Of a stretch of DNA of 46,479 nt, positions 40,315 to 46,479 are shown piece after piece (the stretch's first letter is position 1; each line of letters begins with the position of its first letter). The DNA is from Ruminococcus sp. (GTDB lineage: Bacteria; Bacillota; Clostridia; Oscillospirales; Ruminococcaceae), in NCBI GenBank assembly GCA_023665505.1, contig JAMPDU010000005.1, positions 1-46,479 of the forward strand, read 5' to 3'. A model generated the notes under the pieces. That model was not told the DNA's origin and made no database searches. It worked only from the letters and a program-made list of their open reading frames with translations. The position numbers and the translations under genes were made by a program.

Positions 40315-40755
40315 TCAAAGTGCTTGAAGATATTTAAGTATGGATTTATACACAGCCTCATTTAAAAATTCTTTCGTGAACTGCGGAAACTGCTTTCGAT
40401 ACTTTTCATACAATTGCTTGACGGTTGTTGACGTTTTGTAGCCTTGTTTGTAGTTACGGCACGCAGTTTCGTATATATCCCGTTTGGCGTTGGTTAAATC
40501 ATTCTGCAATGCTTTTTCCGCGAACGCCGAAGATATTGCAGGAACAAAATTGCCCTTATCGGCTGAATAAAATACCCCCTTTTCCCTTTGTCTGAAACAT
40601 CTGATTTCATGGGCGCACCACTTACAATCATGACGTTTAAAGCGCTTGCATGACATCTGACGGTTTATGTCGCAATCCGTCAAGCCGTCATAATCACATA
40701 AAACTTTATCGTGCTGAATTGATGAAAAGACACATACAAAGTTACTGCATAGCAT
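40315..40755 (-). CDS. Cysteine-rich phage protein (146 aa)
   Basis: Eight cysteines in the first 55 residues (for example DCKWCAHEIRC), a possible zinc-binding unit, then a helical half (LYEKYRKQFPQFTKEFLNEA). Last gene of the element III late operon; about 26 bp after the coiled-coil gene. No family recognised. Confidence 0.62.
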   Translation of the reverse strand: MLCSNFVCVFSSIQHDKVLCDYDGLTDCDINRQMSCKRFKRHDCKWCAHEIRCFRQREKGVFYSADKGNFVPAISSAFAEKALQNDLTNAKRDIYETACRNYKQGYKTSTTVKQLYEKYRKQFPQFTKEFLNEAVYKSILKYLQAL

Positions 40756-40781
40756 TTTTAATCACCGTTCCTTTTTTTCTT

Positions 40782-40988
40782 TTAATAAAGTCGGAGAAAT
40801 ACCAAAATATCTTTGAAAATCTGCATTGAAGTTTCATAACGAACCAAAGCGTTTTGTAACTCGTAGCTGTCGTTGACATAAATTTCACGAAACCTAACAC
40901 GCTGTTGCAATTCCTTTACTTCCGCCTCTCGCTCCGTCAGTTGTGTATTTATGTACTCTAAAATGATTTCTTTTTCATTTTTCCTCAT
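40782..40988 (-). CDS. Coiled-coil phage protein (68 aa), near-duplicate of element II gene
   Basis: Begins MRKNEKEIILEYINTQLTER; almost identical to 31314-31535 of element II. ATG 40988 is chosen because it overlaps the stop of the preceding gene (ATGA). GTG at 40997 is an alternative. Function unknown. Confidence 0.72.
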   Translation of the reverse strand: MRKNEKEIILEYINTQLTEREAEVKELQQRVRFREIYVNDSYELQNALVRYETSMQIFKDILVFLRLY

Positions 40989-41146
40989 TGTCTGCACGTT
41001 CCTTTTTTTTCTTTGATTTTTGATACAGCAAAATCATATAATTTTAGAATTTGAACAGCAAGAAAATTAGAAACTTCATAAAGAACATAAAAAATAAACC
41101 ACAACAAAACCCATTCTCTAAAAGTCAATGCTAAAATATGTTCCAT
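40985..41146 (-). CDS. 53-aa single-TM phage protein
   Basis: Begins MEHILALTFREWVLLWFIFY; one transmembrane segment and a lysine-rich end. Its start directly follows the stop of the 46-aa gene and its stop overlaps the coiled-coil gene, forming a coupled chain. GGAAAGGGGG upstream. Confidence 0.6.
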   Translation of the reverse strand: MEHILALTFREWVLLWFIFYVLYEVSNFLAVQILKLYDFAVSKIKEKKGTCRQ

Positions 41147-41287
41147 TTACTTATCCCCCTTTCCGAAAATTTCAAAGTACCAAAATAAAAAACTTACGAC
41201 AAAAATAATTAAAAATAATGCAGTAGCAAAGGAAGTTTTTGGATTTTCCAAAACATATTCATAAAAATAAGGACTAACCCTAACCAT
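41147..41287 (-). CDS. 46-aa single-TM phage protein
   Basis: Begins MVRVSPYFYEYVLENPKTSF, then a transmembrane segment and GKGDK end. One base after the Zot stop. No family recognised. Confidence 0.58.
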   Translation of the reverse strand: MVRVSPYFYEYVLENPKTSFATALFLIIFVVSFLFWYFEIFGKGDK

Positions 41288-41288
41288 A

Positions 41289-42098
41289 TTAAAATCCCCT
41301 TTCACTCATTGATTGATAACCCTTATTGGCAAGGCGTTCCACGCGCTCATAAGTGTTATAGCAATTCCTTAATTCGTCATCATGTACAAAACTAAACATA
41401 CGCAAAAATTTTTTCTTTAAAAGTGTACCGTCGTCCTTTAATTCGGGCGTAAACACCAAGCAGACGGTAAAGCACCCGAATAATGTGTGAGGCTCACACA
41501 GGTATGTTGTTTGCTCCCGCAGGGGCTTAGCAAGGCGTGTGAACACTTGCGATGTACCGACTATAACCTTATGCTTTTTACGTTCCTGCGTAACCTCTTG
41601 TAACATATCGGGCGGAAAATTTTTGCTTTCGTTACTGCTGAACCAGTTTTGACATTCATCAAGAAAATCAATCTGACCTATATCGCCGTTGTGGACATTT
41701 ATAATATCCTGCCAATGCTCAATTTTGCCATGCTGAAAATCCACCGATATATTTGTACGGACTTTTATAAGCGGATATTTTTGCAACATCATTCTGATGA
41801 AATAAAGTGCTGCTATTGTTTTTCCTGCACCCTGCCGACCGCAGAACATAAACAAGCCGTGTATGTTCATACTATCGGGGTTTCGTGCGAAAAAATCGCG
41901 CGCTTTCGCTTTGGGAGCGTCATAGAATAGCTTTAGAAAAATATTCCGTTTTTTATACTCGCTTTTCTGCTTTCGCTTAGGTAATCTGTAACCCTTTGCC
42001 AAAAGCACAATCACGTTAATTAAAAAACTTAGAATTAACAGGGCGAGGACAATAAGAATTGCGTACAAAATGTACTTTAAAATATCCGTCAGCAACAT
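41289..42098 (-). CDS. zot: Zot/pI-like assembly ATPase of element III
   Basis: 269 aa. N-terminal transmembrane segment (residues 8-34), then Walker A GRQGAGKT at 87-94, IDFLDECQNWFSSNESKNFP and IVGTSQVFTRLAKPLREQT. Same layout as the element II protein and clearly related to it. Confidence 0.88.
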   Translation of the reverse strand: MLLTDILKYILYAILIVLALLILSFLINVIVLLAKGYRLPKRKQKSEYKKRNIFLKLFYDAPKAKARDFFARNPDSMNIHGLFMFCGRQGAGKTIAALYFIRMMLQKYPLIKVRTNISVDFQHGKIEHWQDIINVHNGDIGQIDFLDECQNWFSSNESKNFPPDMLQEVTQERKKHKVIVGTSQVFTRLAKPLREQTTYLCEPHTLFGCFTVCLVFTPELKDDGTLLKKKFLRMFSFVHDDELRNCYNTYERVERLANKGYQSMSERGF

Positions 42099-42138
42099 AA
42101 TTAAACAACTCCTTTTTGAAAGTTAACTTTCAATTATT

Positions 42139-42372
42139 TTATTTCTTGAAATGCAGATAAACTGCATAAACAATACGAAATGATGTAAGCGACAGAATGA
42201 AAATTATCAAAGGCGCATACAAGTTATATGGCATTATCCAACCGACAAACTGAAATATCTTACCTATGCCTTGATTAACTTCGGCAGGAACGTTAAAGCC
42301 CTCTATATCGGGCAACTTTTCAATTGCGCTCAACGCAAGGCTGTAAAACTTTTCCATTAAATTATTTATCAT
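42139..42372 (-). CDS. pVI-like membrane protein of element III
   Basis: 77 aa. Amphipathic first half (ALSAIEKLPDIEGFNVPAE) and a strongly hydrophobic second half (LYAPLIIFILSLTSFRIVYA) ending in basic residues. Start overlaps the adsorption stop (ATGA). Same place as the 80- and 95-aa proteins of I and II. Confidence 0.7.
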   Translation of the reverse strand: MINNLMEKFYSLALSAIEKLPDIEGFNVPAEVNQGIGKIFQFVGWIMPYNLYAPLIIFILSLTSFRIVYAVYLHFKK

Positions 42373-43787
42373 TCATTATCACCGCCGTTAATATATGAGG
42401 GTATTTTTCTGTACGTGTGGTATGCGTATGTAATATAAACAAACGCCGCCAAAATCCATTGTATTGTAGACATGTATTCGCTGAAAGCGTTAAAATTTAT
42501 TTTGTAAGAATGTCCGTTATAAGTTATTTCAAATTCGGGAACTTCCTCGGTATTTTTGTAATGTTCAAAACAATTTGTTACAAATAATTTCATGTTGTGA
42601 ATAAAGGAAAATTTCCCGAGCAGACGTTCTTTTAAAATCTCGCCTTGATTATTATACATTTCCATGTCTATGTCAAAATCATCTGCTGTAATTTGATTTT
42701 CTATAATCGTTTTAAGCTGTTCGGAATAGCTTTCCTTATTTTCTCCCTCTTCTCCGCCGTTATATACAAGGCTGTCCCTTATTTCCTCTAAAAGTCCAAG
42801 CAACTCCGTATTGTCGGTTTCATTATTTTTAAGAGACTTTATAGCCACAAGTATTTCGGATAAAAGTTTATTGTCATCATCTTTATCAAGCGTACCAAGC
42901 CGATAATATATTGATTTTAAAAGTCCCTCTATACTTGATAAATCGGGGTTAAGATTTTCCAATGCCTCTATTAAATCATTAATTAAGTCATTTAATTCAC
43001 GTTCAGGCATTTCATCAAAATTTTTTATTGTGCCATATTCATATTCATCATCAGTTGGGGCGGGTGTACCGTCTGCATAACGTATATCACCATAACAATG
43101 ATAAACGCACAAAGAAGACTGCTCACGAAGAAAATAATGATTTTGAAAATTATTTTTATCAAAAAAAGAGCCATTTACATAACGAACTAAATAAATAGAT
43201 GTATCAGAATAAAGCTCAGCAAATACATTACCATTTTGCAAACCTTCCGTTTCAAATAATACAGCATAATCACAATAAAAATATAGTTTATAACTATTAC
43301 CCTGCGAGTATTCTTGTACTATTAATGCTCCATAACCCTCTAAATCGGTTGTTGATGTTTGTGTAGTTTCTGTAGGTACATTCTGCGTTAAACTATCCCA
43401 AATATCTTTTAATTCGTCTATTACAACAACCTTTGCTTTCTCTTTTAATGCAGTTGTAGCATTAATAAGAGCATAAACTTTCTTAGTAGCCTCGCTGTCG
43501 AATGTAGCGTTGTCAGCTGTATATCTGTCTACCAAACTATCGGATTGAGAATTAAACTCATCAAACGTAATATTGCCGTTTGCGTAATCATCTATTATTT
43601 GCGACATAGATATTAAATAATTATGCGGTGTCATTTCGTCACGGTTTCCGCCTGAACTGCCTCCGCCATGTTCAATTCCGCCGTATGATGTATCAGCGTA
43701 TGCGGATATATTTAAAGTAACCAAGGCTATTGCCGTTACCGTTATTATCAATATTATTTTTTTAAAATTAACTTTCAAATTTTTCAC
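42369..43787 (-). CDS. Adsorption (pIII-like) protein of element III
   Basis: 472 aa. Signal peptide ending ISAYA (about residue 31), a short Gly-rich segment (YGGIEHGGGSSGGN), an N-terminal helical part (MTPHNYLISMSQIIDDYANG), NVPTETTQTSTTDLEGYGAL, a variable cassette, CYGDIRYADGTPAPTDDEYEY, the NPDLSSIEGLLKSIYYRLG region and a C-terminal transmembrane anchor (TIQWILAAFVYITYAY). A DKDDDN run in the middle recalls calcium-binding loops but lacks the final acidic residue. Confidence 0.82.
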   Translation of the reverse strand: MKNLKVNFKKIILIITVTAIALVTLNISAYADTSYGGIEHGGGSSGGNRDEMTPHNYLISMSQIIDDYANGNITFDEFNSQSDSLVDRYTADNATFDSEATKKVYALINATTALKEKAKVVVIDELKDIWDSLTQNVPTETTQTSTTDLEGYGALIVQEYSQGNSYKLYFYCDYAVLFETEGLQNGNVFAELYSDTSIYLVRYVNGSFFDKNNFQNHYFLREQSSLCVYHCYGDIRYADGTPAPTDDEYEYGTIKNFDEMPERELNDLINDLIEALENLNPDLSSIEGLLKSIYYRLGTLDKDDDNKLLSEILVAIKSLKNNETDNTELLGLLEEIRDSLVYNGGEEGENKESYSEQLKTIIENQITADDFDIDMEMYNNQGEILKERLLGKFSFIHNMKLFVTNCFEHYKNTEEVPEFEITYNGHSYKINFNAFSEYMSTIQWILAAFVYITYAYHTYRKIPSYINGGDNE

Positions 43788-43802
43788 CCCTTAAAATAGA
43801 AA

Positions 43803-43835
43803 ATCGGTGCTAACCGATTAACAGTCAGCACCGAT
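43803..43835 (-). terminator. Post-coat hairpin of element III
   Basis: ATCGGTGCT (43803-43811) and AGCACCGAT (43827-43835), perfect stem, T-rich sequence after it on the minus strand. Confidence 0.8.
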
Positions 43836-43841
43836 AAGCGG

Positions 43842-44144
43842 TTAGTGCATTGCACTGCGCAGGAAACGCATGCCGAGTTTCATTCCGCCCACAATACAAA
43901 GCAATGTAATTGCAGGAGTAATAAAAGGCTGCGCGTTGTTAAGGACTTCCGCAGAGCTAACAGTAACGCTCAAAGCATTTTGAACGGTATTGTCAACCTC
44001 GGCAGCGGAAGAGCCTATTACAGTCGCGCCCGCAGTCATAAGAGCAGTAGAGCCAAGAACAGCTGCTTTTTCCAAACCCTTATAAACTTTGCTGTTTGTA
44101 ACCTTATCGGCTACCGCGAGAACCTTTGACTTGATGTTTACCAT
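43842..44144 (-). CDS. Major coat protein precursor of element III
   Basis: 100 aa. Basic N-terminus (MVNIKSKVLAVADKVTNSK), Ala-rich hydrophobic signal ending GSSAAEV, a polar segment, a transmembrane helix (AQPFITPAITLLCIVGGMKL) and basic end (GMRFLRSAMH). AAAGGGG upstream. A small AACGGT/ACCGTT hairpin (44180-44198) lies just before the gene. Confidence 0.84.
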   Translation of the reverse strand: MVNIKSKVLAVADKVTNSKVYKGLEKAAVLGSTALMTAGATVIGSSAAEVDNTVQNALSVTVSSAEVLNNAQPFITPAITLLCIVGGMKLGMRFLRSAMH

Positions 44145-44204
44145 AAAGCAAACCCCTTTCCTATAAAATAATTTATGAAAACGGTTGTAGAGACCGTTAT
44201 CACC

Positions 44205-44372
44205 TTAGTTAAAAACGCTTTTCAAAAATTTTACACCAAGCAAAATCCCGAGAAAAGCACAAAAATTAAGTGAATGAATACTGCAAAATTCCAGTACAGA
44301 ACCAAGTAAATAACCGTCCATTCCCTCAAAGGCGAAAGAATATGCTATATTTTGAATAATATCATCATACAT
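44205..44372 (-). CDS. 55-aa TM phage protein before the coat gene
   Basis: Begins MYDDIIQNIAYSFAFEGMDG, with a hydrophobic second half (NFCAFLGILLGVKFLKSVFN). AGGGGTGAAG upstream. Same position as the 40-aa TM gene of element I, so a minor virion tip protein is possible. Confidence 0.6.
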   Translation of the reverse strand: MYDDIIQNIAYSFAFEGMDGYLLGSVLEFCSIHSLNFCAFLGILLGVKFLKSVFN

Positions 44373-44384
44373 AAACTTCACCCC

Positions 44385-44753
44385 TTAAACGGATATAAGA
44401 CGTGTCAGCCAACCTAAAAACTTCCAAGACAAAATTGCGGTTAAAGCTGTCATTATAAACGTCAAACCTACATTCAATGTTTGGAACTCTTTATCAAGCC
44501 TTGTATCAATTACCTCAAGACGGCTTGAAATTTCAGAAAGTGCGGTGTATTCCTCGTTGTACATCAAACTGTCTTTTATTTCGGTAAGGAGCGTTTCAAT
44601 GTCGTTGGTTGATTTATCGCCGTCCGAAAAACTTTCGATTAAATCAGTTACTTCCCGAGGTAATATTTCGCCGTCATTATCTTTATCAAAAAATTGTTTT
44701 AACGCGCTGACAATATCGTATACAGTTAATACAACCCCTGCAACATCTGCCAT
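44385..44753 (-). CDS. EF-hand and coiled-coil protein with C-terminal TM (122 aa)
   Basis: Residues 23-34 (DKDNDGEILPRE) fit the canonical EF-hand loop: D at 1, 3 and 5, G at 6, I at 8, E at 12. Then a coiled coil (about 60-90) and a transmembrane segment (about 95-117). Positionally equal to the coiled-coil TM proteins of I and II, which lack the EF-hand. Calcium binding is inferred only. Confidence 0.7.
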   Translation of the reverse strand: MADVAGVVLTVYDIVSALKQFFDKDNDGEILPREVTDLIESFSDGDKSTNDIETLLTEIKDSLMYNEEYTALSEISSRLEVIDTRLDKEFQTLNVGLTFIMTALTAILSWKFLGWLTRLISV

Positions 44754-44782
44754 TTACTCACCGCCTTTTTGAAAATTAACTT

Positions 44783-45538
44783 TCAAAATTTGAAATCCGC
44801 CTCATATTTAAGTTTTCGCGTTGTGCCCTCAATTCTGTATTCATGTTGATTTATTTCGCCGAAATCAGCCATTTTATACTTCATTTCAGGTTCACGCTGT
44901 AAATTCCTGCTCGACCAGTAAAACCGACCGAATATCTTGTCATTGCCTTTTGTAATGTATTTCGTAATGTAGCAACTTAACGCCGATATTGTACCGTCAA
45001 TCGGTATTGCCGTGCAGAAACCGAATTTGTCCTGCCAATCGGCAATGTTGTAAATTGTTTTGCCGTTGTGTCGGTGTCCGCTGTCTACCAGTTGCAAGTC
45101 CCCCGACATCAGCGCATGCAGATGTATTCTACCGCTTTTATGATATTCGGGAATTGCTATGTAGCTGTAGTTACGGCGTTTTACACCGTTGTTAAGCCAA
45201 TTCTTAATGGCTCTTTTTACTTCCTCAACGTTAAGGCTGTCGACCTTTTGAGGATTGAACGTTAGGGTAACAAAGTAATCGAAATTGTTACAAAGTACAA
45301 TATCTTGAATTTTGTCTTTAGCACGTTTCAAGCTGTCAGACCTCACTTCATTAGATATTCCCCTATTCCCTACCAATACAAATTTACGTTTCGGCATTGG
45401 ATTTTCGTTTGACTTTTTTTCTTTCGGTTTTCGCTCCGCAGGCGTGTCGTTAAATATCCGCTGATTACAGTAAATTGTATTAGTAGAGCCATCGGGATAG
45501 ATTTTGCACTTGACATTCCACTTCACGGGCGCATACAC
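44783..45538 (-). CDS. HUH (G2P-type) rolling-circle replication initiator of element III
   Basis: 251 aa. Motif I YFVTLTF at 88-94, HUH motif HLH at 139-141, tyrosine motif YITKYITK at 190-197 (Y190, Y194), then KIFGRFYWSS. Related to the element II protein but about 100 residues shorter. The GTG start at 45538 overlaps its AAGGGGTG site, so the exact start is uncertain; no better in-frame start exists before the upstream stop. Confidence 0.84.
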   Translation of the reverse strand: MYAPVKWNVKCKIYPDGSTNTIYCNQRIFNDTPAERKPKEKKSNENPMPKRKFVLVGNRGISNEVRSDSLKRAKDKIQDIVLCNNFDYFVTLTFNPQKVDSLNVEEVKRAIKNWLNNGVKRRNYSYIAIPEYHKSGRIHLHALMSGDLQLVDSGHRHNGKTIYNIADWQDKFGFCTAIPIDGTISALSCYITKYITKGNDKIFGRFYWSSRNLQREPEMKYKMADFGEINQHEYRIEGTTRKLKYEADFKF

Positions 45539-45574
45539 CCCTTGACTACAATTTGTGGTTAATATCGAGTACCC

Positions 45575-45604
45575 CTAAAAATCATAATCTTCGGCTACCG
45601 CCAT
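45575..45604 (-). CDS. Possible 9-codon leader peptide before rep
   Basis: ATG with TAAGGGG upstream encodes MAVAEDYDF then TAG. It begins right after the SSB stop, and the initiator start lies 37 bp beyond it. It could couple or attenuate rep translation. Could equally be chance. Confidence 0.25.
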   Translation of the reverse strand: MAVAEDYDF

Positions 45605-45611
45605 GCGCCCC

Positions 45612-45914
45612 TTACTTCTTTTTGTCAGTTTCTCCGTCTGCAAAAGTGGAAATAAATGTTATTTTGCCGTTCTTGTCATAGCTAAGGTCAAGCTGCGAAC
45701 CTATGAACCTTTCGGCAAAGTCTTTAACACTTTCGACGGGACTGCTGAGGATAAAGGGCAAACGCTCATACTTTACCTTTTGGACGGATACTTCACTGCC
45801 GTATGATTTGTCGCTGTCGAACTTCTCGGCTATATGTAACGCTATTGTGTGGTAGGGTTTCCCTTGAAACTCTCCCTGCATTTCTCTTACGCCGAGCAAC
45901 ATTGCTTTACTCAT
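45612..45914 (-). CDS. Probable ssDNA-binding protein of element III
   Basis: 100 aa from ATG 45914 (AAAGGAGAAAG upstream; the longer frame to 45983 is rejected). Beta-rich: KAMLLGVREMQGEFQGKPYH, EVSVQKVKYERLPFIL, LDLSYDKNGKITFISTF. Matches the element II protein in its C-terminal strand. Early position before rep fits ssDNA binding. Confidence 0.62.
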   Translation of the reverse strand: MSKAMLLGVREMQGEFQGKPYHTIALHIAEKFDSDKSYGSEVSVQKVKYERLPFILSSPVESVKDFAERFIGSQLDLSYDKNGKITFISTFADGETDKKK

Positions 45915-45998
45915 AATTGACTTTCTCCTTTTTATTAAATTTTTGGGGTAATTTATGAAAAAATCTTGTGATTTAATCATCAAAACGTTTTTTTCGTT

Positions 45999-46169
45999 TC
46001 AGCTATCCTTTTTAGTAGAGTTTGCCGAAAGGAAAAGAATTGTATAATCCATTACAATCTTTTCCAGCATATCAAGTGGAATAGAATTGATACTTTCGGT
46101 TGAAAGTCTTTCAAGCCTATCATAGCTTTCACGAATGAAATCTAATAATTTATCTCTTGTGTTGTACAT
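45999..46169 (-). CDS. Small helical phage protein (56 aa)
   Basis: Begins MYNTRDKLLDFIRESYDRLE, ends LFLSANSTKKDS. Ribosome binding site is GATAGGTG, one of three copies of that sequence in the leader. No family recognised. Confidence 0.65.
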   Translation of the reverse strand: MYNTRDKLLDFIRESYDRLERLSTESINSIPLDMLEKIVMDYTILFLSANSTKKDS

Positions 46170-46173
46170 TTTT

Positions 46174-46362
46174 TCACCTATCCTTTTGAAGTTTTAACAT
46201 TTCGCTGTGTGCTATTAAACACAAACGCGCAACAGCTAAAATAAGATTATCCATAATTTCATCAGAATTTTCGGGAAGGCAAATTATATTTATATTGCCC
46301 TGTAACTTGCGACACTCGTCATCAAATTCCCTATTATCTAAGGGTTTTCCAAGTAATTGCAT
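46174..46362 (-). CDS. Conserved 62-aa phage protein (element III copy)
   Basis: Homologous to 25213-25401 of element I, same length. Begins MQLLGKPLDNREFDDECRKL. First gene visible in the early operon of element III, with GATAGGTG as ribosome binding site. Function unknown. Confidence 0.75.
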   Translation of the reverse strand: MQLLGKPLDNREFDDECRKLQGNINIICLPENSDEIMDNLILAVARLCLIAHSEMLKLQKDR

Positions 46363-46366
46363 TTTT

Positions 46367-46425
46367 CACCTATCTTTCTCACCTATCATTTTATTTTGCG
46401 GTTTGGCTACCGTGATAGGTGTAAC
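46367..46425 (-). ncRNA. Candidate pseudoknot leader of element III with repeated ribosome binding site
   Basis: On the transcript: GTTAC (46421-46425), then ACCTATCA, then GTAGC (46406-46410), an A-rich stretch, TGATAGGTG partner strand, then the true GATAGGTG of the 62-aa gene (46367-46374). Stem 1 GTTAC/GTAGC (one G-U), stem 2 ACCTATCA (46413-46420)/TGATAGGT (46381-46388). A-rich loop sequence is similar to that of element II while stem 1 differs but still pairs. Confidence 0.55.
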
Positions 46426-46479
46426 GTAAGCGTCAAATAATCCTGCGTAAGCCGTACAATAAACCCCACACAACAAAAT
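46426..46479. other. Window end within element III leader
   Basis: 54 bp upstream of the pseudoknot; no promoter or gene can be assigned. Confidence 0.4.

Larger units (their letters stand above)
40217..46479 (-). mobile_element. Inovirus-like prophage III (partial, runs off the window)
   Basis: From attachment site 3 to the window end. Late genes on -, in order: 62-aa gene, 56-aa gene, SSB-like, HUH Rep, EF-hand coiled-coil protein, 55-aa TM gene, coat, adsorption, pVI-like, Zot, two TM peptides, coiled coil, Cys-rich protein. The repressor region is outside the window. Confidence 0.85.

Overview
The window reads as the chromosome of a spore-forming, Gram-positive Clostridia (Oscillospiraceae/Ruminococcaceae-like is a reasonable guess, not proven). 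Grounds: a 29-residue SpoVM beside thiamine pyrophosphokinase, strong AGGAGG-type ribosome binding sites, GTG/TTG starts, a V-type ATP synthase operon, and the ACT-domain/DUF711 pair. No rRNA, tRNA, CRISPR array, integrase or transposase gene was seen.

Positions 1-20,080 are ordinary chromosome. In order: the 3' end of thiN and spoVM (+); a compact McrB-McrC pair, ispE, a DUF6348-like gene, an aminotransferase and its Lrp/AsnC regulator, a small membrane protein and a PHP histidinol-phosphatase (all -); a DUF2798 membrane protein behind a structured leader; the ACT/DUF711 pair; and the V-ATPase operon H-C-I-K-F-E-A-B-D, with a YezG/DUF600 immunity-like gene inserted between B and D. A terminator closes the operon at about 20,070.

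Positions 20,196-46,479 are an array of three filamentous-phage (inovirus-like) prophages, each different. Element I (about 20,207-29,252) has its late genes on +. Element II (about 29,253-40,216) has them on -. Element III (from about 40,217, running off the window) has them on -. Each carries a ssDNA-binding-type early gene, a small alanine-rich major coat protein with signal peptide, a large signal-peptide adsorption (pIII-like) protein with a C-terminal membrane anchor, a small pVI-like membrane protein, a Zot/pI-type assembly ATPase and a replication initiator (Rep_trans type in I; HUH/G2P type in II and III). No element encodes a secretin, as expected for a host without an outer membrane. 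I and II each add two divergent control regions: a Cro/CI-type repressor next to a membrane-anchored nuclease-fold protein (DUF2726 in I, NERD in II), and a ribbon-helix-helix repressor with repeated palindromic operators.

The elements are separated by 28-bp dif-like sites (11-bp arm, 6-bp TAAAAG centre, 11-bp arm) at 20,196, 29,242 and 40,206. The site joining the convergent ends of I and II is nearly palindromic. No recombinase gene is present, so use of host Xer recombinases is the working hypothesis. Elements II and III also share a probable H-type pseudoknot in their early leader RNA. There the ribosome-binding sequence GATAGG is duplicated, so a 5' CCTATC strand could pair with a decoy or with the true ribosome binding site. 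The adsorption proteins share conserved flanks around a hypervariable central cassette. These are the most interesting parts of the window.
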